64,000 bases of DNA from Eretmocerus hayati (GCA_029851415.1 CM056742.1:93052748-93116747), one strand, 5' to 3'. Shown: positions 46,729 to 57,138, counted from the first letter of the stretch. Notes: generated from the sequence alone by a model not told the origin. Numbers and translations are program-made.

Positions 46729-48189
46729 CTAGATGGAATCTCAAATCAAGAGAACACGGACAACATCTCCTGAACTTTGATAGGAGAAAGATCAGGAAAA
46801 CAACGAGTAATGGATACCAGATGTGATCCATTGAACTCACATACAACTCGTAGTATGCGATTTAGGCATTCAGGATGATCGTGATAAACCTGACCTTTCG
46901 ACATTCGAAAAACGATGTAATGTATGGATTCAAAAGTCTGCTCGCTATGACAAATTTTGGCGCTTTTTCGAAATTGACATCCGATCTTCCACAAGAATTG
47001 GGCACTGGTAATAAACTCTTGAGATCGCTCTCAACCTCGGGGATTCGAGATCAACTCTGATGATTGGTGGATATGATGAGACCCAGTTATTCAAGGAAGA
47101 TGAAATGGAGAGGTCTAGTCTGCCTCATATCGAGCGTGAACTCTTATGAGTATTTTAGATATTTCGCATACCAGTGAGTCTGCCTGCATATCGTCTAACA
47201 TGCATGGACATCACATACGCGTGTACTGTTAAGAGGGTGGCGTATACCGGCCGAAATTCGTCTGCTAAATTACCCCGAATCCGTAAAAACCATCTCCCGT
47301 CGTGAATATCCACCTGATCAACTTCAAATTCCACACAGATATGGAAAAATGCCGTAGTATTGGCGGAAAGTCAGTGGCTTACTTAACAAAGACTTGTGAG
47401 ATTCAAGAATTGTCTAAAAAGTGGAAAGGCTTCGAGGTTAGGCTATGATTATACTCACAATACGAGGATTGTGGATGCTGAACCGCCTCGAGAGGGGCTT
47501 TCCGCCCAATTAAGGCTCTACTCTATCTCTGGCCGAAATTTCGGATCGATTAAATTGGTTTTGGGGATGTGAGATGGTATATGCTTTTTTGGGGTAGCGC
47601 AAGTCAGAACTCCATATCGTAAAGTCGAAAGGTGCATTTGTCAAGTTGGCAGCATTGCCGTAATCGCTGTTTGGCTGATGTCGGCTGCTAACATCGCGAG
47701 CGCGTTTCAGCGTCACACGCTGCTTGTCAGCATGCCACACACAAATCCTTGCAACCGGCGTTTGCGAGGAAGTCGTGGCTTCCTGGTGGAGATGAGAGTG
47801 TTCAAGTTGTGTGGAGGTGTGCTTGTTTCGTGTGGTTTGTGCTGTGTTGAAAGCATGATGGTGTACAATAGCGAGCATTGCGAATACTCGCATGCCAGCC
47901 TGGAGCCGTGGCCATCTACTATGACACGACTTTCTTATTCTTTGGAATAACAGAAATATGGCTCAAGGCCATAAAAATGTCGTGTCGGAGCAGCACAGGG
48001 CCTTCTGAAATTGAGTGAGATCAAGAAAATACCTGCATGTGGTGAATTCGTAGCGTGAGTGATGGTATATGGCAGGATGTTTTTCCTATCCAATTGCATG
48101 TAGTTGCTTTTGCCGGTTCTTAGATTTCCCCTCAAATATCCATTTAGAGACGGTTTGAGGAAGTTTTTCCATTTAGAATGATAGGATGA
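46729..48189. other. Unassigned interval
   Basis: Only short frames, including a minus-strand frame of 127 codons (47510-47893) rich in His, Thr and Arg that matches nothing I know. No repeat structure seen. Confidence 0.4.
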
Positions 48190-48439
48190 TGTTAGGTCCA
48201 CTCACACTTCATGAGTGTGTGTGTGTGAGTATGTGTGTATGTGTGAGCATGCGCAAGTCTACGCTCCGGCGTTCAAGCAGCTGTGCAGACAGATACCGCG
48301 GGGACACGGAGCACACTACATCTCTTCTATCTGTACATAGTATTTACAAGCCGTTATTGAAGCGTCCTAAGTATTGTTATCAATTGTGAGTTTCAATCTA
48401 CGAACCCGAAATTACACCATTAAGTCTACAGACTTAACA
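48190..48439 (+). repeat. 5' LTR of the gag-only element
   Basis: Begins TGTTAGGTCCACTC and ends GACTTAACA. It contains a TG-rich GAGTATGTGTGTATGTGTG stretch. The same stretch is in the partner LTR with a small length difference. Confidence 0.85.
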
Positions 48440-49007
48440 GTGGCGACGAGGGTAGTGGTATACAGTGATCTACAATGCATTTCGTGTGAGAAGTGCGAGT
48501 CTTGGCGGAAAGCAGCCTGTGAGCCGGTAGCCTTTACACCTGTCGCCTCGCTCCGAAATCATCCGTGCGAGTGTTCATTACAATACATAACGGCATTTCC
48601 AGTACAGCTACAAGTCTACAGCTAGAAGCCTACATTTACATACAGTGGAGTACGTTTCAGTGCATTTGTTTTGTGCCGGTGCACGCTCGCATATGCGTTG
48701 CACTACGGCACAAACTGAGTGAAAAGAATCGGTGCATTTGTTCTCGTGTCGGTGCACGCCCGCCTTTCGCGCGTTGCGCGAGTTTTACATTCAAAACGAA
48801 TGCATAAGCTACAAGTTCGCAAACTACAGCCTACGCCTACAAGCCTACAATGAAAAGTACAGCCTCCGCCTACAGTACGACTACAGTGCAACTACAGTGC
48901 TTCCGTGATCCCTTTACAAATACATACATTACGTACATTCTACATATACCTACAGTGCGCGCCAAATACACAGTGCAAATTCATTCGCGCGCAAAAAATC
49001 TACAGTG

Positions 49008-49625
49008 ATGCCAGATCCGCCTGCAAATAATTCAGGAATAAGCAGCGGGTCAATGACTTCAGCTACAACTACAATGGTGCCAAATCTACAATTCGAGCCG
49101 TTCGTCTCCGGCACTTCAAATTGGGACCGTTGGATTCAGCGCTTGGAAGGTGCGTTTCTAATTATGAAAATTTCGGCCGAGGATAAAGTACCGTATCTTC
49201 TACATTACATCGGTGCAACAGCTTTCAATCCCCTTTGTGATGCTTACGGCAATGAGCAGCCCTACGATAAATCTTACGCTGAACTCACTGCGGAATTGAA
49301 AGGACTCTATGCGCCACCAACCTTGGAGATCGCGGAGGTTTTCAAGTTCAACAGCAGGAGGCAGCTGGATGGAGAATGTGTTCAAGACTACGCCAATGCT
49401 CTTACAAAACTCAGCTCTACATGCAATTTCGGTACGTTCACTCAAAATGCTTTACGCAACCAGTTCGTGTTTGGTCTACGCAGTAAACGCATCCAAAGTA
49501 GATTGCTCGAGACAGACAAGCTCACCTTCATGAAAGCTTTACAATGCGCATTGGAAGGCGCAAACGAATACATTACATTCAGAGTCTACATCAAATTCGT
49601 CAGCTGTGAATTACAAACAGGATAA
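49008..49625 (+). pseudogene. gag of the Gypsy-type element, N-terminal part
   Basis: ATG at 49008, 205 codons. The fold region resembles retrotransposon gag capsid: LQFEPFVSGTSNWDRWIQRL near residues 28-47, then YLLHYIGATAFNPLCDAY and LTAELKGLYAPP, and RQLDGECVQDYANALTKL with RNQFVFGLRSKRIQSRLL. This is the Retrotrans_gag/Mag-lineage pattern. The frame loses register at about 49580, and the nucleocapsid part continues in another frame (49606-49920). Gag would package the RNA. With no pol in this copy, it can only act together with a relative elsewhere. Confidence 0.8.
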
Positions 49626-49920
49626 TAAAAATGTACACCGGAAGGATGGCGGGAAGGAGAATGCTTCCACTCCAAGGAATCAGGAAAATGCTACAACTTC
49701 GAAGAATCCACAGTTAAATACGAGGACTACAAGGAAAACGTGCTATCGCTGCGGGTCTGCGGAACACAGGGCAGACAAGTGCAACTTGCCTCTTGATATA
49801 GTCTGCAACTTCTGCAGAAATGGCGGACCCATAGAGAAAGAGTATTTCAGAAAGGGGATTGTTCGAGGACCTGAACAAGTACAACATCTTGGAGAATACG
49901 AAGTGCGGGACATTTTTTAG
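49606..49920 (+). pseudogene. gag nucleocapsid part with CCHC zinc knuckle, out of frame
   Basis: This frame is shifted by +1 relative to the capsid frame. It holds a perfect CCHC knuckle CYRCGSAEHRADKC and, 10 residues later, a degraded second knuckle (CNFCRNGGPIEKEYF) that has lost its His and last Cys. A stop follows shortly. In-frame text continues upstream of its ATG to about 49580, so a single indel probably split one gag gene. Confidence 0.8.
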
Positions 49921-50626
49921 TCGTACTTTTCGTATCTGGATATTTCAAATCATACCATAAATTCTCTAATTATGTTGAGTTGACAATATTTACAAGAATC
50001 TACAGAATTCATAATTTTTATTTTCAAGAATATTCACAATTACAATTCCTATCTACAGGGATTGACCATATTTACGATTCTTTTCGATTTGAAAAGACTA
50101 GTCAAACTAAGTATTGAATACAATTATTACAACATTTTCTAAAAGTCCTAATGCTAGAGGAAAGTTGAAAAACATTCAAATTGTTTACATTTTACACTTT
50201 TGTACATGCTCGGAGCCATTTCTGTGTGATTGGTTTTCAATACGGAAATTCGTACAGAATTTTTTCTCCTCAGAAATGTCTACAAATCTTGTTGCGAATC
50301 TACAATTTTATTACAGAATGAGTTCAAAGGACTTACAAAAAGTTGAAAGTGTGTATGCTACAAGAACTCGAAATTGATGTGTAAAAAATTTTTTTTGAGA
50401 GTGTTTCTGTTATGAAAACTCACGTTATTTTACGCCAGTGAACTACAAATGATTTTTTTCGAATTTCACACCACATCCAGGTTCAATTGATATTTGCATC
50501 AAAGTAATACTGAATTCACAAAGTTGTGTTTCAAATTTGCTACAATTCAATCAAGTACGAGATTTTTTTCAACTTACATTTCTGCACTTTCCCTGTACTA
50601 CATGAATCTTTTTCCACAAGGGGAAG

Positions 50627-50874
50627 TGTTGGGTCCACTCACACATCATGAGTATGTGTGTGAGTATGTGTGTATGTGTGAGCATGCGCAAGTCTACGCT
50701 CCAGCGTTCAAGCAGCTGTGCAGACAGATATCGCCGGGACACGGAGCGCACTACATCTCTTCTATCGGTACATAGTATTTACAAGCCGTTATTGAATTGA
50801 CCCAAGTATTGTTATCAATTGTAAGTGTCAATCTACGAACCCGAAATTACACCATTAAGTCTACAGACTTATCA
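50627..50874 (+). repeat. 3' LTR of the gag-only element
   Basis: Begins TGTTGGGTCCACTC directly after the AAGGGGAAG tract and ends GACTTATCA, against GACTTAACA in the 5' LTR. Confidence 0.85.
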
Positions 50875-51587
50875 GATAAATATAATGCATTGTATGCAAG
50901 TGGAATGGAATAGATTAGTTGTCTAGAGAGTATTTCGGTTGAGTTGCTGAATATCGTGGTTCAGGATCCGCAAGTAGCATCAACCTCAAATATTGTCTGT
51001 GACCTCGTTACTGGTCTCTTGTTACTTGCTGATCAACCCTGGGCCATCTAGAATTCATAGAGGAGTCCATTCGCCATTCTCGCAGCTCCCCGAATGTAAA
51101 TGCATCATAATTACTAATGCACTCATGGCGAGGAATCATAGGATAGATTCTTTATTATGAGCAGCAGTTCCTTAGACTCTCAGAAATGAGGTGGATTATC
51201 AATTATATTAGAATGATATCATGGATAGAAAACTATTCATGAATGCTTTTCTACAATCAAACAATTGCAGCGACATGTTCTACATTTCTTGAAAAGACCA
51301 TGGGTCAATCACATATCTGTCAACTCAATTTTTCAAGTTCTTGACGACTCATAACTACACTCACAATAAGTTTCAACTCCAAATTCTCAAATCAGGCAAG
51401 ATAATTGCAGAGAACGAAGAACAGTCTAGAAGCTGTTTTATACAATAATTGATTTCTTCTCAATAATGGTTGTTGTGAGTACTTGGCGTGCGAACTCGGA
51501 TATCTTTCTATGGATGTGAATTTGCATGCTCTTATACGTATTTCCAAGTGTGGATTCAATCTACGCTGATGAATACGAATGGAAATG
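50875..51587. other. Unassigned A+T-rich interval
   Basis: No frame above 60 codons and no repeat recognised. Confidence 0.4.
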
Positions 51588-51990
51588 CCTATCTGTTTCG
51601 GAGAATCGACCTGCTTTCCAAGGAAATTCCAGATCCATCATTGTTTTTGAACATGAATTTTGGAGTTGACGTAAAGTGAACCAAGGAGGATCTGTTTGGG
51701 AGAATCAACCTGCTTTCCGAGGAAGCTCTGTATCCATCCTTGTTTCTGAACATGAATCCTGGAATTGACAGATGGTTGATCTCAAAAGGATCTATTTCGG
51801 AGAATCAACCTGCTTTCTAAGGAAACTCTGGATACATTCTTGTTTCTGAACATGAATTTTGGAATTGACGGATGGTGAATTTCGAGGAGGATCTGTTTGG
51901 TAGAATCAACCTGTTGTCGAAGGGAGATCTGGATCCACTTTCGTTTCTGCACATGAATTTTGGAACTTACGTATGGCAAATTTCAAGGAG
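51588..51990 (+). repeat. 101-bp tandem repeat, about 4 copies
   Basis: The phrase ATCT(G/A)TTT(C/G)G(G/T)(G/T)AG occurs at about 51588, 51690, 51789 and 51890. Each is followed by AATC(A/G)ACCTG, GGAT(C/A)CA and CATGAATTTTGGA. Units are diverged at roughly 10-20% of positions. A further weak unit may follow to about 52120. Confidence 0.8.
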
Positions 51991-52412
51991 ATAGATCTTC
52001 TGCTCTCAATCAGGACTTCTGAATCACTGATTTAAAATCTCATTTTTGTTGAAAAATGAGTATACCTTTTTCGTCAACATGAATTTTTGAAAATATCTTA
52101 TTCAAGAGAGAATGTCCTCTTATTTCCAAACCATTTACGTTTGTGAGCGTGAATATATTGGATGCAGAGATATGAATGGTAGGTCCATTGTGATTTGGAA
52201 AATCTGAAACTTTTCGAAGATTATTTCCAGATCATTCATTTTTGTCGACGTGGGGAGATAGAACGCTGAGATTTGCTTTTTTTGAAGAGTAATCTAAATT
52301 CTCCACACTTGAGACAGATCTTGTATTCTCACTTCAGCTAGTCCACAAGTCATCCACTCGTGCGCCAACAAGTCAGTGTTGCCAACAACGAGAAGTTACA
52401 TATGAGAAGCCC

Positions 52413-52502
52413 ATCCTAAGTGTCGCCATCTACACTTAGGATGTGCTACTAGTATGAACCCGGCTGATAAGTCTTACTTAGGCTCTTAGCCCAAGTAAGA
52501 CT
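52413..52502. other. Two adjacent perfect hairpins
   Basis: ATCCTAAGTGT/ACACTTAGGAT (52413-52423, 52432-52442) has an 11-bp stem and an 8-nt loop. AGTCTTACTT/AAGTAAGACT (52470-52479, 52493-52502) has a 10-bp stem with an inner GGCT/AGCC pair. No gene or repeat context was identified. Confidence 0.7.
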
Positions 52503-53340
52503 ACCTCCTCCTAGCTAAGGTACCCTCTCAGGGATTCAACTACGTGATTAACGGCTCGATGCGTCTATCAACAACCACGACTTACGATGAAGACGTGCCA
52601 GGTAGTGCAGGTAGTTGAAGACCTGGAGGCAAAGTCGATCGGTGTCCACGTAGCCAATGACGTGCCGGAGCCATCGAATTCGCCTGCTGCCATTGGCTTG
52701 AATGGGAGCGAACGAACTGGATACTCAGAAATCGGAATCTACATTTCCATGAGGGCCATGACAAGTATTCCGACAAGTACATGGAACCACACTCTCCATC
52801 ATTTGATCTCGACAACCTCGAGGAAAACTGCACCGGCTTCGAATGGGACGAGGAATTGCTGCAGAACTGTAATCCACAACTTTGAGGTGAACACTGTATC
52901 ATGTTTCTGTAATCGATATGCGACAATGGTAATCTACGAAGATCTCAACGCATTCTCGTTACACCCGTATGCGCGGCGAGCGAGGTGACGGGATGAAGGG
53001 ATTACGCGCATATGAGCAAATCCTCGAAACGCGGTGATTCGTGCGTAATGCCCTTTGTGCACCGATTTTTCACACCAATGGTTATATATCAACTAGCGAT
53101 ATTGCCTTGCTCGCTAACGCTCGCTCGGCATCACTTTATTTGGGAAACTCGATAGTTTTGCGATTTCTAAAGGTATTTTAAAATTTTTAGAAAGTTGTTA
53201 AGGTAGGTTTTTTGAAAGGATTCTTCACTACTAAGACTATTGATTAATAAAAAACTTCTGAAGCTTTTAAAAATTAACTTTCCCATACAGGTTCACGCAC
53301 GCAAACACAAAAAAACTCCCCAATGTTCGATATGACTGTT
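52503..53340. other. Unassigned interval with overlapping frames on both strands
   Basis: Frames of 133 (52587-52988, plus) and 114 (52582-52926, minus) codons overlap and match no known family. A possible small inverted element lies near 52985-53060 (GGGATTACGCGC/GTGCGTAATGCCC). Confidence 0.35.
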
Positions 53341-53384
53341 GTTTCTACATTTTCCAGAAGACTACTTTTGGAAAATGTAGAAAC
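53341..53384. other. Perfect 16-bp hairpin
   Basis: GTTTCTACATTTTCCA and TGGAAAATGTAGAAAC are separated by a 12-nt loop. Confidence 0.75.
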
Positions 53385-53644
53385 ATACTTTTGAATTGAT
53401 ACTTTCTTTTGAATTCATCGAAGAAGTTTCTATATATTATAAGAAACCTTTCAACTATACGTGACTGATGAGGATCTGTAATAAAAAAACTTGAAAGAAA
53501 AATTTTTTCCGCTCTAGACTCAATTTCTAGACGCACACAGCTGATAAGGACTTCCATCTCAATACAAATACTTGTCTACATATGTGACATTCTCAATGGC
53601 CCGCTCTGAATTGTCGTAAAATTATCTCAAAAAAAGACCATAAA

Positions 53645-53875
53645 ATGAAATTCCAACGGAATGAGGATAAAAGATAATAAAGAAGATGATGAGATAACTC
53701 AAAGATAACGGAAAGATAACTGAAAGATGAAAAGAGAACCGAAAGATGACGTTGAGATAAAAAGATAATCAAAAGATAACTACCAGATAATCTTAGATGA
53801 TAATATAGACGAAGATACAATAGATATTTAGATACACGCGACATCGATCTTGAAAGTCGTTAGAGGGAGCTGATA
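53645..53875 (+). promoter_or_regulatory. Cluster of GATA-factor sites upstream of the spliced gene
   Basis: AGATAA occurs eight or more times in about 150 bp (AAAGATAAT, GAGATAACT, AAAGATAACG, AAAGATAACT, GAGATAAAA, AAAGATAATC, CAGATAATC), plus TGATAA at 53871. WGATAR is the GATA-factor consensus. The cluster ends shortly before the TATA box. It may also be only a simple-sequence repeat, since a similar run without a promoter is at 56640-56815. Confidence 0.4.
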
Positions 53876-53879
53876 AAAG

Positions 53880-53942
53880 TATATATAAAAGTGAAGCGGC
53901 GAGTAGGGCCAGTCTGTCTTAACCCATCGTGGGGTGAAGTCA
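53880..53942 (+). promoter_or_regulatory. Core promoter: TATA box, initiator, DPE
   Basis: TATATATAAAAG (53880-53891) is followed by an initiator-like CCAGTCT with its A at 53911, 27-29 bp downstream of the TATAAA core. AGTCA at 53938-53942 sits exactly at +28 to +32 and fits the insect DPE consensus RGWYV. All three spacings agree with arthropod RNA polymerase II promoters. Initiation at 53911 is inferred. Confidence 0.6.
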
Positions 53943-54522
53943 ATGCCGCTCCTGATGATGGAGGAGTCACTTCGGAAGCCAACCTCCAGGAGATACGGGA
54001 TCAATCGAAGTCTATCACAGGGGACTTCACAGGTGAGTAATTCCATCTAAACAATTGAATACACAAACATTTAAACATATAACTTCAATAATTATATAAT
54101 GTTTCATTCAAGTTGTAGCATCCAACAGTATGGAGCAATCTCAACTCCAGTCTCAACTCATCATCATTCGGAAATTCCCGGAGCATCATAGGAGGCTGCA
54201 ATGGTGAGTCTTTATTGATCACTCAATCAATAATTGATTGATCAATTGATATTAATCAATATGCATAAAATGTTCGATACACTGACTCATATGAAGCCAC
54301 AGTTACACACACACACACACACTTACACAAACACGAACTCACTCACATACATTCACGCTCATTCACTCACATATAAATATACCTACCACACAATTCACTA
54401 ACACATAAACAAATTCAGTTGGTCTATGAACAATAATATAACTTTCAATTTATTCATTTTCAGCCAATAGATCAGTCCAACATCCGATTGCAGCTGATCA
54501 TTCAGATGTTGAAGAAAAATGA
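53943..54522 (+). CDS. Candidate small spliced ORF A (77 aa, exons 1-3)
   Basis: From ATG 53943 the frame is open through exon 1 (30 codons to 54032), crosses into exon 2 in phase 0, leaves exon 2 in phase 1 and stops with TGA at 54520-54522 in exon 3. ATG 53943 lies 32 nt from the predicted start site with a weak context. The in-frame ATG at 53958 has A at -3 and G at +4 and may be the real start (72 aa). The product is polar and Ser/Asn-rich with no signal peptide, membrane segment or domain seen. A stop in the third of four exons would leave a splice junction downstream only 45 nt away, near the limit for nonsense-mediated decay. Confidence 0.3.
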
Positions 54523-54753
54523 CTTTGCCACTGGAACAGTCAAGCGTCATATTCAAAGGCTGCACTGGTAAGTAATAGAATGATATTTTGAATGATAAAT
54601 GATTATTAATATAATCTATAATTTTATCAATTAATAGGCCTATAATAAATCTTTCAACACACACACTCACTCACCCACCCACCCATACACGCACATACAC
54701 GATTAATTTCAACATTCAATACCTATACACAACCCCTCCCTCATAATTCTATT

Positions 54754-54794
<41 letters not shown>

Positions 54795-54967
54795 ATATAT
54801 ACACATATACACACAAACGTCTTCAATTGTTTTATAGTCGAAAAATAATACGCTTTAATGATTTTTCATTCTACAGCACCACCGAAGCCGAGAGAAAGTG
54901 TATCCCGCTAACCCATTGGACAATCTCAGTCAACAGGAAAATCTCAACAGGAACAGGAAATACGTAG
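54201..54967 (+). CDS. Candidate small spliced ORF B (65 aa, exons 2-4)
   Basis: The ATG is the last codon of exon 2 (54201-54203, G at -3). The frame is open through all 104 nt of exon 3 (34 codons plus 2 nt) and then exon 4 to TAG at 54965-54967. The predicted protein is basic and helical in its first half (LQLIIQMLKKNDF, VKRHIQRLH). Exon 2 in one other frame reads QLIIIRKFPEHHRRLQ and looks like a diverged version of the exon 3 segment, which hints that the two exons are related by duplication. No known family. Choice between ORFs A and B cannot be made by eye. Confidence 0.3.
54752..54793. repeat. (CA)n microsatellite in intron 3
   Basis: About 20 CA dinucleotides. A shorter CA run is in intron 2 (about 54304-54322). 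Confidence 0.95.
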
Positions 54968-55097
54968 TCCAGGTGATTCCAAATCATTGAAAATTATTCA
55001 ATGTTCTGAATGATAATGTAAGATTCTTATACTATTTGTGGAAAATTATAAAAACTTCATGAAAATTGTGAAGAAATGTATGTATATTGAATAACCC

Positions 55098-55134
55098 AAT
55101 AAAATTCGACAGAGACGGGACTTTTGCCCGTCTC
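55098..55134 (+). terminator. Poly(A) signal followed by a perfect hairpin
   Basis: AATAAA (55098-55103) is followed by GAGACGGG (55112-55119) and CCCGTCTC (55127-55134), an 8-bp stem with a 7-nt loop. The hairpin lies near the expected cleavage site. Whether it matters for 3' end formation is unknown. Confidence 0.5.
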
Positions 55135-55944
55135 TCCTCTCTCGTCTCCATTCATTTCATAGGTTTAGTTAGAATAAACTTTCGAATAATTTTAAGTCAC
55201 TTGAAAAGGACTATAAAATGATTTTTGCTAAGGTTTGACAAAATTCAATTCATTTATATTCAAATTTCGACCATTTTAATTGATTGCAAAATTACACTTA
55301 ATTTAGAATCAAGACCATGACAATAGGACAGAATTTTCAATAATGATAATCTTGCGTCATAGTAGAACTTTTCCTAATAATCAATCGACTTGACATCCAC
55401 ATACGAAGAATCCAGTACTTGACTATCGCCTGCGGTAGGGTGCCTCACAAAAGTGCTGAGGTAATGTCAAGGACTCGGTGTTCTTATTAGCTGACTGACG
55501 GATCCCATCAAAGAATTTCCCCCCAATTGAATCCCTACATATCTGAGTCATTCTACACAGAACCCTTGAAGGTCCCTGTTAGTAAATGACTCATCCATAG
55601 ATTTGTACATTCTCTTGGAATCGTGAAATTCTGGGCTACGAACGCACATACTCTGACTGCATTATCCATCATGCAATAATTGAACAAAATAGAGAAAAGA
55701 TTCTCCTGATAATAACTTTTAGAAGATTTTGCAATCAATTGAAATTGTCATCAGAGATCAAAGTTTTCCTTTTTTTTCAATACTCTCACCAAAATAGAAT
55801 AAGAGATAATGATAAACTTTTTAATAACTATTGTTGCAAAATGGATTTTACACTGAAGAACACTAACAGTCTCTCATACAACACCATTGATGATTCAAAA
55901 CAAACCAAAAATCACATCAATCATAATTAAAACACTTCAATCCA
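55135..55944. other. A+T-rich interval, nothing recognised
   Basis: Short frames only. No repeat or hairpin of note. Confidence 0.4.
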
Positions 55945-56207
55945 CACTGATGAGAACGTTGCGGTGACTCGCCTAGGCCATGGCTCAAGAGTGATTAATT
56001 CCGCTGAGAGCGACCGAAGCGAAAAATCCAATACAAACTCATCAACACCACACTCATCACATATATAGGCTTTAATGCAATCAACTAATCACACATAGCA
56101 CTATTGGAACACCCACTTTACACTGATGATAACGTTGCGGTATCTCGCCTAGGCCATGGCTCAAGAGTTATTAACTCCGCTGAGAGCGACCGAAGCGAAA
56201 AATCCAA
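55945..56207 (+). repeat. Duplicated 87-bp conserved block, 176-bp period
   Basis: 55945-56031 and 56121-56207 match with about five substitutions and no gap, from CACTGATGA to AAAAATCCAA. Core phrases CTCGCCTAGGCCATGGCTCA and GAGAGCGACCGAAGCG are identical. The block is much GC-richer than its surroundings. Sequence between the two blocks is not well conserved, so the block itself seems to be preserved. No tRNA or snRNA fold was recognised. Confidence 0.75.
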
Positions 56208-56494
56208 AACTAATCCATCAACACTTCACACACAACATGATAAGACACTCAAATCAATATAACAAAAAATCTAACAATTTCCATAATGCAACAGAAGAAA
56301 TTTATTCATTCAAATTCATTAATAAAATCTTTCTAAATAATTATCAAATCTTCTAAGGAGTACCCAATGCATAGTTGAAAAGATATTCAATAACCAACTT
56401 TTTTCATGGTAAATCACTCAAGTGTTTCAGAAAAAATCGTGTAAATTAAACAACGATTGAGTAATACCATCTCTAAAAAATTACATAGTACATA

Positions 56495-56537
56495 AAAAAT
56501 CAATCACTCCAATATTAAATTGGAGTGATTGATTTTT
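56495..56537. other. Perfect 19-bp hairpin
   Basis: AAAAATCAATCACTCCAAT and ATTGGAGTGATTGATTTTT are separated by 5 nt. It is too short for a canonical pre-miRNA. It may be a tiny foldback. Confidence 0.75.
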
Positions 56538-56639
56538 GTATTAAACAATTGTATTAAACACCAAAGAAATGAAAATGTATCAAAAAATCACTCGAAAAAG
56601 AAAAAACAACCGAAAAAGCAAAGTAGAAATAATCGAAAA

Positions 56640-56815
56640 ACGACTAAATAACTTAAAAATAATCATAAGATAACCAAAAGATAAAAAGGTAATCAAAAGA
56701 TAACAATAAGATAAAATGATAATCAAAAGATAACTTTAAGATGATCATAGATGATCTTAGATGATCTTAGATGATCTCAGATGATCTTAGATGATCTTAG
56801 ATAGTAAGTACTTAG
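56640..56815. repeat. AAAAGATAA and GATCTTAGAT simple repeats
   Basis: AGATAA-type units are followed by about six tandem copies of a 10-bp GATGATCTTA unit (56742-56805). The run ends in GACACTCGCGACAC, resembling GATACACGCGACATC after the cluster at 53.65-53.84 kb. The two runs may therefore be copies of one repeat. Confidence 0.65.
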
Positions 56816-57138
56816 ACACTCGCGACACATAAGGGCTATTGTCCCTCTCAAGATACCAACTCATATTTTCTTCCGTCAAGTTGGCAACCCTGCTTACAAT
56901 TTTACGTTGGCAGCCCTGCTCGGGGGGATCCGGACGTACGGGATTTTGCCCGCGGCTTAATTATTGTAACTCCGCGACAAAGCAGACACCTCTTTTTGCG
57001 ATCCTACAACCAAGTTGAAACGAGCTCAAGACTCAAAACTGAAATAGACGTGAATGGTGGGCCATTAAATTAGAAAAATCACGGAATTTTGCACGTGACA
57101 TGGCTCTTTCCCCTCAGTGTTAAGGTCGGCATTCGGAT
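56816..57138. other. Short unassigned interval
   Basis: Contains two TTGGCA(A/G)CCCTGCT phrases 34 bp apart (about 56880 and 56910). Otherwise nothing recognised. Confidence 0.35.

Larger units (their letters stand above)
48190..50874 (+). mobile_element. Gag-only Gypsy-type LTR retrotransposon
   Basis: LTRs at 48190-48439 (250 bp, TGTTAGG...TTAACA) and 50627-50874 (248 bp, TGTTGGG...TTATCA) are roughly 94% identical by eye, so this copy is clearly older than the 3593 element. TGGCGACGAGG follows the 5' LTR, a primer site used by several insect Gypsy lineages. AAGGGGAAG precedes the 3' LTR as polypurine tract. Flanks GATGA/GATAA match 4 of 5. The 2.2-kb interior has gag sequence only and no protease, RT or integrase. 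This is a large internal deletion or a non-autonomous derivative. Confidence 0.88.
53911..55120 (+). other. Predicted four-exon transcription unit
   Basis: Exon 1 53911-54032 (donor CACAG/GTGAGT); exon 2 54119-54203 (acceptor GTTGTAG, donor CAATG/GTGAGT); exon 3 54464-54567 (acceptor CATTTTCAG, donor CACTG/GTAAGT); exon 4 from 54877 (acceptor TTCATTCTACAG). Introns are 86, 260 and 309 bp, all GT-AG with strong donors. AATAAA at 55098-55103 would end it near 55120. The exons are not made of any repeat seen elsewhere in the window, while introns carry CA-rich runs. Two small ORFs are possible (listed separately). The unit may also be a spliced non-coding RNA. Three strong donors each preceded by a fitting acceptor, plus promoter and poly(A) signal on one strand, are unlikely by chance, but no homologue was recognised. 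Confidence 0.55.

Noticed and set aside
54752..54967. 71-codon frame starting in the CA microsatellite
   Set aside because: Its first half is intron and (CA)n; only the part from 54877 is plausible, as exon 4 of the spliced unit.
55945..56207. Hammerhead ribozyme in the duplicated block (CTGATGA ... CGAAA)
   Set aside because: The CTGATGA and GAAA cores are present, but no complementary stem II or stem III could be found and no cleavage-site geometry fits.
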